Of a stretch of DNA of 64,000 nt, positions 1-11,949 are shown piece after piece (the first letter of the stretch is position 1; every line of letters begins with the position of its first letter). The notes below the pieces were generated by a model. The model saw only the letters and a list, made by a program, of their open reading frames with translations. It was not told where the DNA came from and did not search any database. The stretch is from Rhytidiadelphus loreus (taxonomy: Eukaryota; Streptophyta; Bryopsida; Hypnales; Hylocomiaceae). A program made the translations under genes and the position numbers. The DNA lies in the NCBI GenBank assembly GCA_947034895.1, contig OX344763.1:66545093-66609092 (forward strand). The letters run 5' to 3'.

Positions 1-3000
1 GCTTTCCCGCCGACAACTGCAAACATAGGATACTTTGTACTATCAATTAACCATGTACACAATGTTCATTTTGTAAACTTCATACGGGACTTCATAGGAG
101 ACTTTGCAATTTGAAAGTCATTGAAAAGATACCTTTTTCTAGAAGTCCATGACCTCTCTATACCAAGTTAGCGTCTCGGTCTCTATGTCCTCCACAAGGT
201 CCTCAATTGAAATATTGAGGATTTAGTCATCAGTCTTATACGTCCAATTCATCATCGCCAAGAACAATGACTTGTGTCCCTTAAGTGATGACGTCTTCAA
301 TTAGTTGCATGAGTGTTGTCTTCCCTTTCACCCCGCTCTGAGTGTCGCCTTCCATCTAAAAGCCTTGGTTTACCATCGATGATGTTGGAACGACCGCACC
401 ATTGTCGTCCTTCTTCTTGCCTTTGGATAGAAGCTTTTCCTCTTTCTCCTTCTCTTTTTCCGCCAACTTGGCCTTGAGTTTTTCCTCTTTCTCCTTCTCC
501 TTCTTCTCCTTTGATTCCAAAAGAACTTGGAGCCGAGCCGCTTTCTTCCTATTGTTGGCTTCCCTCTTTGAAATGGCCATGTTTCTCTGTCTATCAGTGA
601 GTCCTGCAAACTCATCCACTTCCATGTCAATAGCACCGATGTCCTCCAATGAGTCCCAGAAATGAACTTCCAACGAATGAGTGTAGGAGACAGGACAGTC
701 AATGTACCAGCCTCCACCACTAAGATGAACCATTGTATAAGTGCGGAGTTGGTTTGTAGTGTACATGCAATCCGCAAAACTACAGTCCAACCATGTGAAA
801 AGGAATGGAGGAAGATCGCTTTGCACAATAGCTCCTTTTGCTTCGAGCTCATGCTTGAAGTAACTACAAAATAAACACAAGAAGTCATTGAACAAGACAT
901 TTCAATTAAATAAGGGAGGTAGAAGGATTAATATAATATCATATAGAACTAAGAAGAAAGAATTCAAGTACCAATAGAATGAATTAAATGATGAAACAAT
1001 GTTTTGGAATACATTCAAACCTTGTTTAAGGGAGGCAAAGAAGCTCCATTAAACCTTTAGTTTGATCCCATTGGACTTCTCCAAGTACCCTTATAACCTT
1101 CTAATTTAAGTTCATTGCTTCATTGTAAATTTTTGGATTCATTTATCATAAGTTTCAACAACAAATCACTCATTAAAATCTCAAGGCTTTGCACATGTTT
1201 GAAATTAGACAAATACGGAATGGTAGAATAATACCGGAAAAGAACTCTTTGAACTACCTGTTTAGATCCATCATAAGTCATGAAGGAGTCACTTTTTTTG
1301 AAATAGTTGGCTCCCCTAAGAACTCCAAAAAATCCTTGATCCCATTTCTTCCTCCTCCATCCTTCTATGTAATCCGCTAAGAACTCATGCTGCTGTGGAA
1401 CTTTTATGTTTACCGTAATATTGTCTTGCCTTACGACGTCCTCAAAGTACTCCATAGCTGCATCATCGATCTATAGAAATGCAAGATCAATTAGAATTTC
1501 ACTAGATTAGAGCCTAGTGCTAGAATTTGAATAATTTGAAATGCCATTAAATAAAAATACTTCCATTATGAAATGATTGAATCTGTACATGTGAGTACTT
1601 ATCCCTGCGTACCATACACATCTGTTCAAGAAGGGCCCATAGCAATGTCTCAGATACGGGTCGCGCTGAAAACCACCTAGCATCTAGTGATGGCAATGAC
1701 GAGTTCCACCACTTCAAAAATTTGATCTTATGAAACGGAGTTGTGTTGCAAGTGGCCACCATTTGGAGTTTTTCTAGGGTCATCTCTGGAACCTCATTAC
1801 TGCTCCAATGCTTTTTCACCTATACAAGATCATTGTAAGGTTGGAATTAGAATAAGAACTTCAGCAAACACTAGTGCCATAAAGTCATTTTGGAAGCACA
1901 ACACTTAGTTCAGCTAGGAACTCAGGTCCGTGAGCAGGATTAGCCACGGTTACCAACTTGATCATTTTCACATATAGCTTGGTATCAGGGCTTTTTTTTT
2001 TGGCGAAATTTCGCCAGACTGTCAGAAATCTGACCTCTTTGGCTTCATCCCTCCAAAAACTGGCCTATGCAGTGAAGCCAGCAGGAGGGACACAAGTCCA
2101 AAAAAAAAGCCCTACTTGGTATTTTTTTCTTTTGTTTTGACTCTCATGGCATTTGCGACATTTTCATGACTTTTTTCTTCAAACGGGGTGACCTCGTTGT
2201 ACCTTCTCACTATAGCATCTGCTGCTTGGGTAATTTCTTGCTGCGCAAATTCAAGTAGTGTGAGTAAACAATTCCATAATGTTAGTAAAAAATATAAACA
2301 AGAAATTGAAAAAGGGTTAAGTGCACAATCTAGTTCTCACCCTAAAAACAAAGGATGTGAACACCTCCACTAGCATTGAGTACCAAGTTTTCTTCACTTT
2401 CAGGGCTCCACATCGTTTGACCTCTAACGGTCTCAACATCTCGTTGAACCTTTCCATAGGTAGAAGACCATACTTCTGAACTTGATATAGTACGTGTACA
2501 AGATTAGTCTTCACATAGAAGTCTTCCGTAGATCTACAATTCATGTGAGGACACTTACTCAATATTAACCAAAACAATTGAAATTAATTTTTAAAAAAAT
2601 GAAGAGAGAAAAAAAAAATGAAAATGAAATACTCACATATTTATGTCATGCATAACATGCATAACCAACTCAATCTTCCCCTTTGTGTCCAACACTATGG
2701 AGTCAACTGAACAATGCCAATCTTGCTTGGTAGAATGAAGTCTGGAAATGTGATTCATCCATGCCAAGCAACGATGATTCCCATCACAAACATAGAATTT
2801 TAAGTTCTTCAAGAACTTGAGCTCAGGTACAAACTCCACATACTCATTGAAGATGTCATTCTTCTCCTTCCACAATGGCCCCCACTCTTCCATTTCTATC
2901 TTTGAGAACTCCACACTTTCTCTGGCCTCATTCGTAGTTGTCACATAGAATACTGCAGCTCCATCTCGGTACCCGTTTACGAATTCTTGCTCAAGCTTTA

Positions 3001-3262
3001 CTAGTTCACAAGAGAGGGTTGGACGCACCATAGGCATTGCCACAAGCCTGCAAAGAGGGATTTGCAACCGAAACAACTGATTTGGCTTCATTCTTAGAGA
3101 TGAGATTGTAGCCACCGAATCTACTTTTGGGAGTCTTCGAAGCTCATCCTCGAACAACTCGTTCTCTTCGTCCTCCACAAAGTCTTCATCACCTTCACGT
3201 TCATCTCCAATCTCTAGCTGAGTTGTGTCATTGGTCCTTGGAGTCTCAATTATTTTCTCCAC
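1..3262 (-). pseudogene. ParB/Srx-like + methyltransferase family gene, copy A (3' end beyond window)
   Basis: I recognise no named gene; this is copy A of a family whose second copy lies at 57.4-62.1 kb. Exon 1 (3262-2637) has an acidic N-terminus, then IPLCRL...PMVRP and, at 2771-2785, DGNHR followed by CLAW. That layout matches the ParB/sulfiredoxin fold, whose GxHR motif binds nucleotide. Exon 2 (2533-2341) and exon 3 (2240 to about 1912) join in phase at GT/AG sites. Further exons are 1819 to about 1600, 1455 to about 1120 and 895-356; the last ends in a Lys/Glu-rich coiled coil (about residues 105-160 of that exon). Below 356 homology to copy B continues in broken frames to about 130. 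The methyltransferase part expected from copy B would lie left of the window. A hAT MITE interrupts exon 3, and a TAA lies just 5' of 3262, so I call it a pseudogene. If the MITE could be spliced out it might still be expressed. Confidence 0.62.
1986..2114. mobile_element. 129-bp hAT-type MITE inside an exon of copy A
   Basis: The element begins CAGGGCTTTTTTTTTTGG and its other end, reverse complemented, reads TAGGGCTTTTTTTTTGG. Both fit the YARNG terminal pattern of hAT elements. An 8-bp target duplication CTTGGTAT flanks it exactly (1978-1985 and 2115-2122), the size hAT transposases make. It has no coding capacity. Inside are the 14-bp perfect palindrome GGCGAAATTTCGCC (2001-2014) and a second imperfect inverted repeat (about 2039-2054 with 2073-2090). 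Together with its duplication it adds 137 bp, which shifts the frame of the host exon. Confidence 0.88.
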
Positions 3263-3595
3263 TTACGATAAATTGACAGGGGAGACATCCATCTGAGAAA
3301 GCAAAAAAACATGATGGTTCAAGATTCATGGAAAAGCAATAAACGGATGAAACTCAAAATACACAAAATGTGGTCAAAAATGAAACCTATATTTCACTAT
3401 GAGTGTGAAAGTGCAACAAACTTGAAAGATCAAGAGACTCATGATATAGATAAGCGTTACCATAAAAGGTATATTAGACATGCATGGATCTACTAGTATA
3501 TGCCCAAAAAAAAGTTCAATAAAATGGATTCAATCTATCTCTACATCTTCATCTTCATTTTAACTTAGAAGAATAAGCACTACTTCATGCGCCCC

Positions 3596-3979
3596 CTAAT
3601 TAGTGCTAGAAACACATTGGCACGTGTCTACAAACATTGGACCATCAATCGAGCAAGATATCTCACTATCTGAGCTATACTTAGTTTTGGAACTCTCCGG
3701 AGATAATACAGGCATCCTACATTTCCATAGAATTGGCTTACTGACACTAACAGGTTGTCTCAATGCATCATGGTCACTGACCCGACTGAGCATAGAATGC
3801 TCAAGAACATCTGTAGCACGGTCAGTGGCATCCATAATATCATCAAATCTTACCAATTCTTCCACTACAGTATCTTCTTCTTTTGAATCGCTAGAGACCT
3901 CTATGTGGGTGTTCACTGGCATGAAAGGCTGTGAAGGGCCTAACGCTTGAGATACATGTACAATGGTAGGCAATATCAT
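3596..3979 (-). CDS. Possible N-terminal exon of copy A
   Basis: An open reading frame of 127 codons on the strand and side where copy A needs an upstream exon. It is rich in Ser, Asp and Glu (SSDSKEED near residue 29, SSDSEIS near residue 103), with no recognised domain. Its FDDIMDATDRATDVL stretch resembles SLDNLLRDLEENSDDL in the segment at the same position upstream of copy B (63.06-63.48 kb). That parallel is the main reason to list it. No clear splice sites were established. It could also be an unrelated relic. Confidence 0.35.
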   Translation of the reverse strand: MILPTIVHVSQALGPSQPFMPVNTHIEVSSDSKEEDTVVEELVRFDDIMDATDRATDVLEHSMLSRVSDHDALRQPVSVSKPILWKCRMPVLSPESSKTKYSSDSEISCSIDGPMFVDTCQCVSSTN

Positions 3980-6900
3980 AGAGGAAGATGCATGCCTTTG
4001 ATAAGCACCCTATCAGTAAAACACTGAATTGCACAAATCTCTTTAGTCCAAAATACAAACAATAAAGAGAATTCAAGAGTTGATTATGTATTTCAAAATA
4101 TGGTCATAAAATATGCTTCTAATTCAAAACTACACTTCTTATTGGAACTCATGAACCCAGAAGATGTAATTAGAGGTTCACCAAAGATTTTGAACCACGA
4201 TCTTCAAGTCTAAGGCACAATATTTGGAAATTACCACATTCTGGGGGTCCAGTAGAAAGCCATATGACTTCAGTCGGATCTGACTGATCTTAGTAGACCT
4301 TCTGCTTGACCTCCAAAATCTAGTACCATAAGATATAATCTAGGTAAATCAAATGAAGTGTAGGGAAATATCTGAATTTCTGTCTATCTAGATGAGAATA
4401 ATATTTGAAGATTTCAAAAACTAATTTGTAAATGAAGAACATGATACTTAAAAAATTCATTGAAAAATTAGCTCATACTTCTAGACCCTCATTAATACCT
4501 GAAATCCCTCATGCTACTACAAATATCAAGTTAAGATTTCCAATCAAAAAAACTTACTATTTTCAATGAAAGGTTGTTACAAGAACTTTAAAGGTCCAAG
4601 TGGGGTATCTCTTTTAAGGGGTCAAGCTAAACCTCGAAATGGATCAATCGGATCCAACTGATCAAAGATCAGAGTTAAGTGGACCCCCTAAAATTGGTCC
4701 TAATTATCCCATAATTCAATTTTTTGACACGTATAATTAATATCTCAACTGACTAAAACAATTCCAAACAAATTTGGCTACACAAACAAGGTTGAATGAA
4801 CAAAGTTGGACGAAGTGACATGGATGAAATTGACAATTGGACCAAGGATGGATGAAAACCAACAATGTTGGCCGATCATGGACAAACAAAGACGATTGAC
4901 AACGACCTAGGACGTACTATGTTCTACGACAACGAACGAGGACGAACGACAATAATGAACCAGTGACCCCGTCAAAATTTAGTGTACCAGTTTTGGGGAG
5001 TTAGATAGATCCACCTTTGGGATCAATCAGATTCGACTGACCTCTAGTGAGAGTCCTTCATACCCCCCCATTTCGGTACATAGTCAGGGCGTCTTCATTT
5101 CCACAGATTTATATTCCGATTCAAGCACAAAATGTACTGATGAATAGATTTATAAACGATTCAAGCATCGTCAGTATTCATGAACCATTGCTGGGAAACC
5201 TCCGTATACTCAGACCACGAAGAGTACCGTAGACCACGTCATTCAGTTGTGAGAAATAGGATCAAGCAAAAACACAAACAAGCACAGGCACAAACAAACA
5301 CAGGATCAAGCAAACAAGAACACAAATTCCAAATCTTGAATCGTAATTTCTATCAAACCAACACCGAACAGTGGGTTTGAAAAAAAAATTGGTGCGTCTA
5401 TGTCTCGTAGCCAAAAACTTGTTGTGCAGCTGCAAGAGGTGAAATGGGCTTAGATTAGTCGGGAGGAAGCCTTGAGAAGAAACTCAACCTTTTTTCAGCG
5501 AGGAAACACAAAATCTAGATCATATTTTGAAGAACAAGGTTCTGTTTTGGGGGGTCTGACAGACCCTCCATTGGAATCAGTCGAATTTGATTGAACCTTG
5601 GGGAGGGCCAATCTAACCCCCGGAAACGGGTACTCGTCCAAGAATTGTTGTTTTTAATGTTGGTGCAGAAGTATTGTAATTTCAAGGAGAATCTCTTGAT
5701 GCCAGTTGAACCGATGCCGCTTTGTCCCGTTCAAGTACGATGCTAACCTTGGGAAGGTGTTCAGATTGATCAAAATCTTGTTACGAGTTCAGTCAAACAA
5801 GATCCCGAGACCAAGCAGGCTAGCAATTAAGATCTTGACATCAAGAAATTGGTCACAATCCCGAATTCAGATCTTGACTACAAGTATTTAAAATCCAAAC
5901 TTTATGCAATGAAAATTCCAACTTAAGGCTGTTTCAATCCAAGGCTGGCCGAATGTAAACATCAGGCCACTAGATTATACTAACACTAGTCGATCGAGAG
6001 AGGCAGTTCGGTAGAAGAATTTTATGAACCACTTGCAACTCCGAAGCAACATAGACAGTGTCACCGAATCTAGTATTCTACTCAAAACAAGAATGGTCAA
6101 ATGGAGGTTTGTGGATTTGCTGTGTATACCTGTGCATTCCCCCAACTTGGGGTTTGCCTTCCACGAACTACTAGCGAAGTGGATTCGTCTTGTCTCGAGT
6201 AGCTCCTCATGTTCCTCGTCATCCTTCTCTGCCGCAAGCACGAGAGCACCAAATCCAAATCAAGTTCTACAGTTCAGATTTCAATATTCTAAGTTTGTGG
6301 TTTAAGATTGGAGGCAGCCAAGCTTGCGAATTCTTTAGTAGAAACTCGCTTGAATTAACCACCACATGCAGCATGCATGAATCATAAAGACTTTAATTTG
6401 GAAATTTCCAATTTAGACCCCAATTGCCAAAGGCATTAACCACCGAGGAACGAGAAGCAAATCTCGATGCTACGATCTGCCATCCCTACCACCTGCCATT
6501 CCCACCACCTGGCATTCCCTCCGGCATTCCCACCACCTGGCTACCTGTTCACTTTGCTTCGGTCCCAACTTACTTCGGCGCCAGCTTTGGTGGACAACTT
6601 CAGCGCCAACATCAGCAAATATCATTGTATCCAGCTTCGACATTGGTACCAACACTTGGAAAATAATTTTGTAATAAGATGTATATTTGGTTCCAAAGAC
6701 AAGTGTAATTGACATGTAGCCTAATTTATTTTATAATGTTTGGAGTTTTCCTGAAGTAGTTCCATAATTTTGATGACTAAATAGCATAAGGTTCTAATAT
6801 GGCTCCCCTCTTACATTGAACACTATCTATACATTAGTGAAGGCTATAGAAAATATGTATTCAAAATAATTTATGTCTAGGATGGTATGCTATTGTAGAG

Positions 6901-8152
6901 TAAGCTCTATATGAAATCCCCCTACCTTGGTGCACAAATTAGCTCTATTGCAAAGGCGAGGAAAAGTAGGAGATGTGGGATGAATACATACTAAACCCTA
7001 ATCCCAGTATCCAAAATTTTATAGACATTAGATGAATATTAGGGAAGGATTGTTCCAAATAATGGAATCAAGTATGTTAGGTGGGAGTGGATGACAATCA
7101 GGTGTCAGGGAATTGACAGATATTGTACGGTTACTAGTTGCTCCTTTGAAATTCAAATTGTAGAATCGCCGCCAAACAATGTTAGTTGTCATAGTTGATG
7201 AGATTGTGTCGACGCAAAGTACGTCCAAGAAGAATGACATCATTGTATCCTTTGAAAGGACAATAAGGACATGTGTACATCGCCGTCAATTTTATTGCAA
7301 TTCCCAAGTACTAATGAATCCTAGCCCACTTTCATTTGCTTCTTTAGTGTGACATTAAAGTGGTCCAACTAAATCCCAAAGTCTTGAGGCAGATTTCACA
7401 TGAGGGAAAATAAAAATCTTTGGGTGCAAGAGGTTTATTATGTAGGCAACCTCATGAATTGCGCCAATAAAGAAACCCGACTGTATTATAAATCTGTAGG
7501 TGCAAAATCCAACGAAATATCAATAAGATTTTATAGTTGTATGACATTTTTCTGACCAAATCTTATCATCTATGACATGGGATATTTTAAAGTTCCAGAA
7601 ATTAAACCTTTCTCATTATGGACTGGGGCGGATTACTGGTGGTTAGGAAAAAAATATTACCACAATGTATGGATACATTTGAATTTTCAAGGTACACCTC
7701 ATATGTAATACAAGTGAATTACAATTCTAATTCAATAATTATTATTACACTTGGGATCTATTTGTGATGCATGTGTAATCCTCTTAAAAATATGTTGTGT
7801 TCTTCAAGTGTTCCTTGACATATGTAGACTTATAATTATGGTAATAGGCTTGTCTACTTTAGAAGTTGATTTACAGTAGGTTCTGTGCATAAGTGTCCTT
7901 GTCCAGTTACCTATTTCTATTTAATTTGATATAATCCTACATAATTGTCAATCAAGGAACTTAATTATCGTGAAATGAATGAGGAAGATATTCCTCCTGC
8001 ATCATTACATGATAGAACCAAAAGAGGCTAAGACAAGGTGGCCCAATAAAAAGTCTTGTTTATGAACAAATAAGAATAACAACTATAAAGTCAAGAGGGG
8101 GAACAAACTACTCCAGAAGTTGTTCTGTATTTCTTCTCGCACGTAGAATTCA
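3980..8152. other. Gene-free stretch
   Basis: No coding sequence is supported here. Short reading frames lack recognisable motifs and mostly occur as overlapping pairs on both strands. The stretch holds the quasi-palindromic words listed separately, an Asp/Glu-like antisense run near 6190-6240, and at about 6478-6550 a short direct repeat built on CATTCCCACCACCTGGC. The part from 6.7 to 8.1 kb is AT-rich, and I see no structure in it. Confidence 0.5.
4270..5594. repeat. Dispersed quasi-palindromic word, TCAGTCGGATCTGACTGA type
   Basis: Four related words, each nearly its own reverse complement, occur in this gene-free stretch: TCAGTCGGATCTGACTGATC at 4270-4289, one reading GATCAATCGGATCC...CTGATC at 4642-4663, GATCAATCAGATTCGACTGA at 5021-5040 and AATCAGTCGAATTTGATTGA at 5575-5594. 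Just before the last is another palindrome, GGGTCTGACAGACCC (about 5552-5566). The spacing is irregular (about 370, 380 and 550 bp), so this is not a simple tandem array. Confidence 0.6.
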
Positions 8153-11100
8153 TTGCCTTTTTTCCTAGTACTCCCTCTTTGGATTCACATGATGGCTTGC
8201 ATTCGAGTAGATGGACATGAGGGCCCTATTGTATTTCCATTAGAGGATGGAGGACGTGCTAGAGTTCTATCACACCTGCTCTATGTCCGTTTTAGGTTTG
8301 TAGAAGCCTCCATCTATGTCAAAGAGGAAAGGATGTTGGAATCAGGTCAGTTACAACAGTTTGTTCATGTTTTGAGGACTATGGAAGATGGAATGCAGTA
8401 CTAGTACCTTGCTCCCAAAAACTATAGAGCATACGGGCTTCCTCTTTCTATTGTAGCTTACTCTACTAAGATTCTTAGCCGCCAATCCGATAATTCAACA
8501 GTAGACATGCCTTATATTGCACACGCCGTTTCACCTAGTCCACCTCGTGAAGTTCAACCAGTCTTTCCAAAATACGTAGTTCTTAGGAAGGTGAAACTTG
8601 AGAAATTAGATCCAATCATAGAATTATCTAGTGAATCAGAAGGAGAGTCTCATGACTTCATTCTTCAGAAGAAAACAAGCTCTATCCACACTCCCTCAGT
8701 GTAAATGACTCTTATGAAGTCAATTTGTAGTACCCCTTCACAAAGTTAGTTGCCGTCCTTATTCTCACGTCCTCTGTTGCATCCATCTCCAACCGATAGA
8801 GTAAGCATTGTAGAGTGTTTGAAGAGACTAGCCTCGATGCATTGATCTCAAAATGAACTATCTATGATGAATCTAAATGCTGTGGAACACCATCATGTGC
8901 AATTTCTTCCACCAATATTCAATGGTGATGTTATCTTTGAGTTGCCTCCATGCCGGTCATCTTCCTCTTCCTCTACAACCAAAAACTTAGAAGGGATGGA
9001 CAAGCGCTATGATGGGCATCCTTGGTGCAAAGTTTTGACCACGAACACCCACAACTGTGATAACCTAAAGTTTCGTAAGTCATATTGTACTAGTCATTTT
9101 GCTTGTGTGAATTCAAAGTGTGATTACTTGACCAGGGCTAAAAAACGCAATGAAACAGAGTGGACCGGGTATACTACCTTTCCTTTTGCAATAGGGGATA
9201 CTGCTCCGAAAGATTGCACGTTAGTTTGTAAGCTTTGTAAAGTAACACCTATGTGTCTGAGCACATGTAGTGCTAGAATTTACTACTGTTGTAGTGAGAA
9301 TCTGAAAATAAGTAGGGCTGCTATTTATATCGGAGATCATTGTCACCAGGTAGCAAAAAGCATGTACAGAGACTCTGCAAAGAAGATTTGTAGACTCATT
9401 GCAGAGCAGGTGGCCAAAACACCTCTAGCCACCAACTCCGCAATTGCTCTCTTTACTAGCAAAGATTTCCTAACAACCGATTTGTTTCACAATGAAGAGG
9501 GAGAGAAGAAGAAGTTGAAAGGATAGGAACTAGAAGAGGTCATGGACCGCTTTGAGTACTTAAGCAGTCCAAACATCCGCAACGTCATATCTTCATTCTG
9601 CTCAAACAACCGCGGAGGTGTTATCGACAACATTATGACCATAAAGAAGGAGGTGAAGTTCAAATTCATTCATGACAACGTTTTCCCTGGACAAGGGAAG
9701 GAGAAGTTGTACATTTTCAAGATGCTTACAGAAGGACCCGGGAGTGGAGTGGATCTGATGAAGCGCATGCAACCCAGAGGGAATCTACAAAATGCGTAGA
9801 TGATGTTTGACCACGTGAAGCGTGTGAAGGACTGGACCACGATGGCTTGTCATGTGTATGATCCTGATTACAAAAAGGTAATGATCATTTTCACATGCGA
9901 TATGCAATTGGAAGATACTGAGATTCAAGTGTTTTTTTGGAAATGTTTGAATGTTGTCATGTCACGACACGGAATAGAACACCCAAACTTCAAGGGTTTT
10001 ATGGCCGATAGTGCTATGGCCAATTGGAATGTGGTTTATATCATCTATGGTAGTGGCTCTGCCAATCAAAAAATGGAAAATTGGGAGCAAACTTGCTTGT
10101 CGCATTGGAGTTCTTCACTTCAAAAGCACACACAAAAGTATATCAAGCAAGCATTCCAACATCAACATACTTTATTATGTAAACAATACAAAGATGCAAA
10201 GAATATGGAGGACGCAGAGACCAAATACCTAGTAATTCGATCATGGTGGTTATCTTCTGGAGCTACCACAGAAGATGCACTTCATCACTTGGACCATTGG
10301 CTTGCATTTTGGCATTTTTTGTTATAGGTAGTGGGGAGGCTTCATGCAAATGGTAATCTCATTACACTACTCTTATTATTTGCTTGTTTTTGCATTGCCA
10401 AATAAATGTTAGAATTTTTTGGTCTTTTGTGTTTTATAGTATATAACTGTGAATTTATTCTAATTAGTTATGAAGGCCTGGATTGCAAATGTGAAGAGGA
10501 CTAGCTTAATTTTTTATTTAATTTTATTTACGTGTCCTTCATCTCATGTGCCCCGTACATGAACTCGGTGGTTTTTAAATCTCAATGGTTCTTACTTCTA
10601 CTCTTTTCCATTGAATGTGAATTTTTTTTTAGGGGGGCGCATTTTTAGGGATTGAGTTTGGAGGAGATGGTTGACATGCCTTCATGCAACTTGTCGGAAA
10701 CAATGCATAATAAGTGGCTTCAAATGTTTGGAAATCGAGGTAACAATTTGTTTGATGCCACTTGCAACGATAGTATCCGTGCATGGATGCAAATGACAAA
10801 TTATCGCGCTTACTTGAAGGGACATGCATCTGGCTCTGGTTCATCGAAGGGAGAGTTGAAATTAAGAGCTGCAAGACAAAGCGGAGATCCGAAGAAAATT
10901 GCAAAGGCGTTGAATACACTACCCGGATCTAAAGGTGTTGGAAGTCGCATATCCCATTTGGAAAGAGAATAAATATTTGGAAGCACAAAGAGGAAGTTAG
11001 ATGTACCCATTGGTGATGCTGGAGACTCACATAGACTAGATAAAGTAAATTTCTCTCAACCTCATATTTGAACGAGGTCTACAACCGCTTTTGTCAACTC

Positions 11101-11910
11101 TGCTAAGGAAAAGTATACACAGGCTCAAGTGAACACTTCACCACATGTGTCCATTGCGTTTGAAAGTGACTATGACACATCGAAGTGGCACATTGCAAGG
11201 ATCAACCACAAATCAAACGCAAAATGTCATGCTCAACAACGGGGGTTAGCTATTAGGTGCACTGCCAAATTTTCAAAAGGCCAGAAGGGAACCCCTGCTC
11301 CTACCTATTGTGGGAGAAAAGAAGATTACAAAAGTAAGCGCGAAGTGTTGGCGGACTTTTGGTTCTGTGCAGATGACATTGAATGATGTGTGAAGGGGAC
11401 CAAGCACAAGTGGGTAATAGATTGGCCAAATGTGCCAGAAGTATGACCTGTTCTAACCGGGACAGACTTAAACCAAGAGGAGATATTACTCCTACAACAT
11501 GCTGGATTTCGACTCCAGGAGCGTCCTACGTTGTCTCCTTGTCGTCTATTCAATATGTCCAACGTTTTCAAAAGCGTATTTTATGATCAACTACCTCTAC
11601 ATGATGCACATATGTATCCAACAGTTCGAAACAGTCGAAGCATACACCGAATCTTAATAGTACCAACTACAGAACAACGAAACAAGTGGAAGAGTGTTGG
11701 CAATGTCAAAGGACTAATACTTGGAGTAACATTGTTGTTTTTTCCAAGACTAGGTGCAATTGTATCTCTAAAGACCAGGAGTGATCATAACCAAAATGTG
11801 TATCAAATTATAGTGGGTATGTACCCCTCGTGCACATGCCTAGACTTTACCAACATGTGTGTTTTAGCTATTGGAGGTCGTCAATAATATGTGAATTGCA
11901 AGCACTTGTA
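8153..11910 (+). pseudogene. Mutator-like (MULE) transposase, decayed
   Basis: Several open segments in mostly one frame, separated by stops (8402, 8702, 9524, 9797, 10970, 11384), read as one long protein. The segment at 8864-9526 holds a Cys/His-rich DNA-binding region: WCKVLTTNTHNC, HFACVNSKCDY, then CKLCKVTPMCLSTCSARIYYC and GDHCHQV. It resembles the WRKY/GCM-type fingers found in MULE transposases. The DDE-type core follows at 9800-10327, with ICDM-like TCDMQLED (first Asp), GFMADSAMANW (second Asp) and TCLSHW...H (the C..H signature before the last acid). A probable intron covers about 10,345-10,640. The C-terminal part ends with a SWIM zinc finger, CxC at 11,831-11,839 and CxH at 11,897-11,905, with a TAA between. 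A cut-and-paste transposase would act in the nucleus on its terminal repeats. With this many stops it cannot make active protein. I could not find its terminal repeats. Confidence 0.8.
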
Positions 11911-11949
11911 CTACCTATTTCAGTAATTCTACAAGATAGAAATCCATGA

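Noticed and set aside
402..874. Plus-strand and second minus-strand frames overlapping the coiled-coil exon of copy A
   Set aside because: They are shadows of the low-complexity Lys/Glu codons; only the reading matching copy B (356-895 minus) is supported.
5975..6305. Acidic minus-strand frame (AAEKDDEEHEELLETRRIHF) as a transposase N-terminus
   Set aside because: Short, overlapped by frames on the plus strand, and no further homologous motif upstream or downstream.
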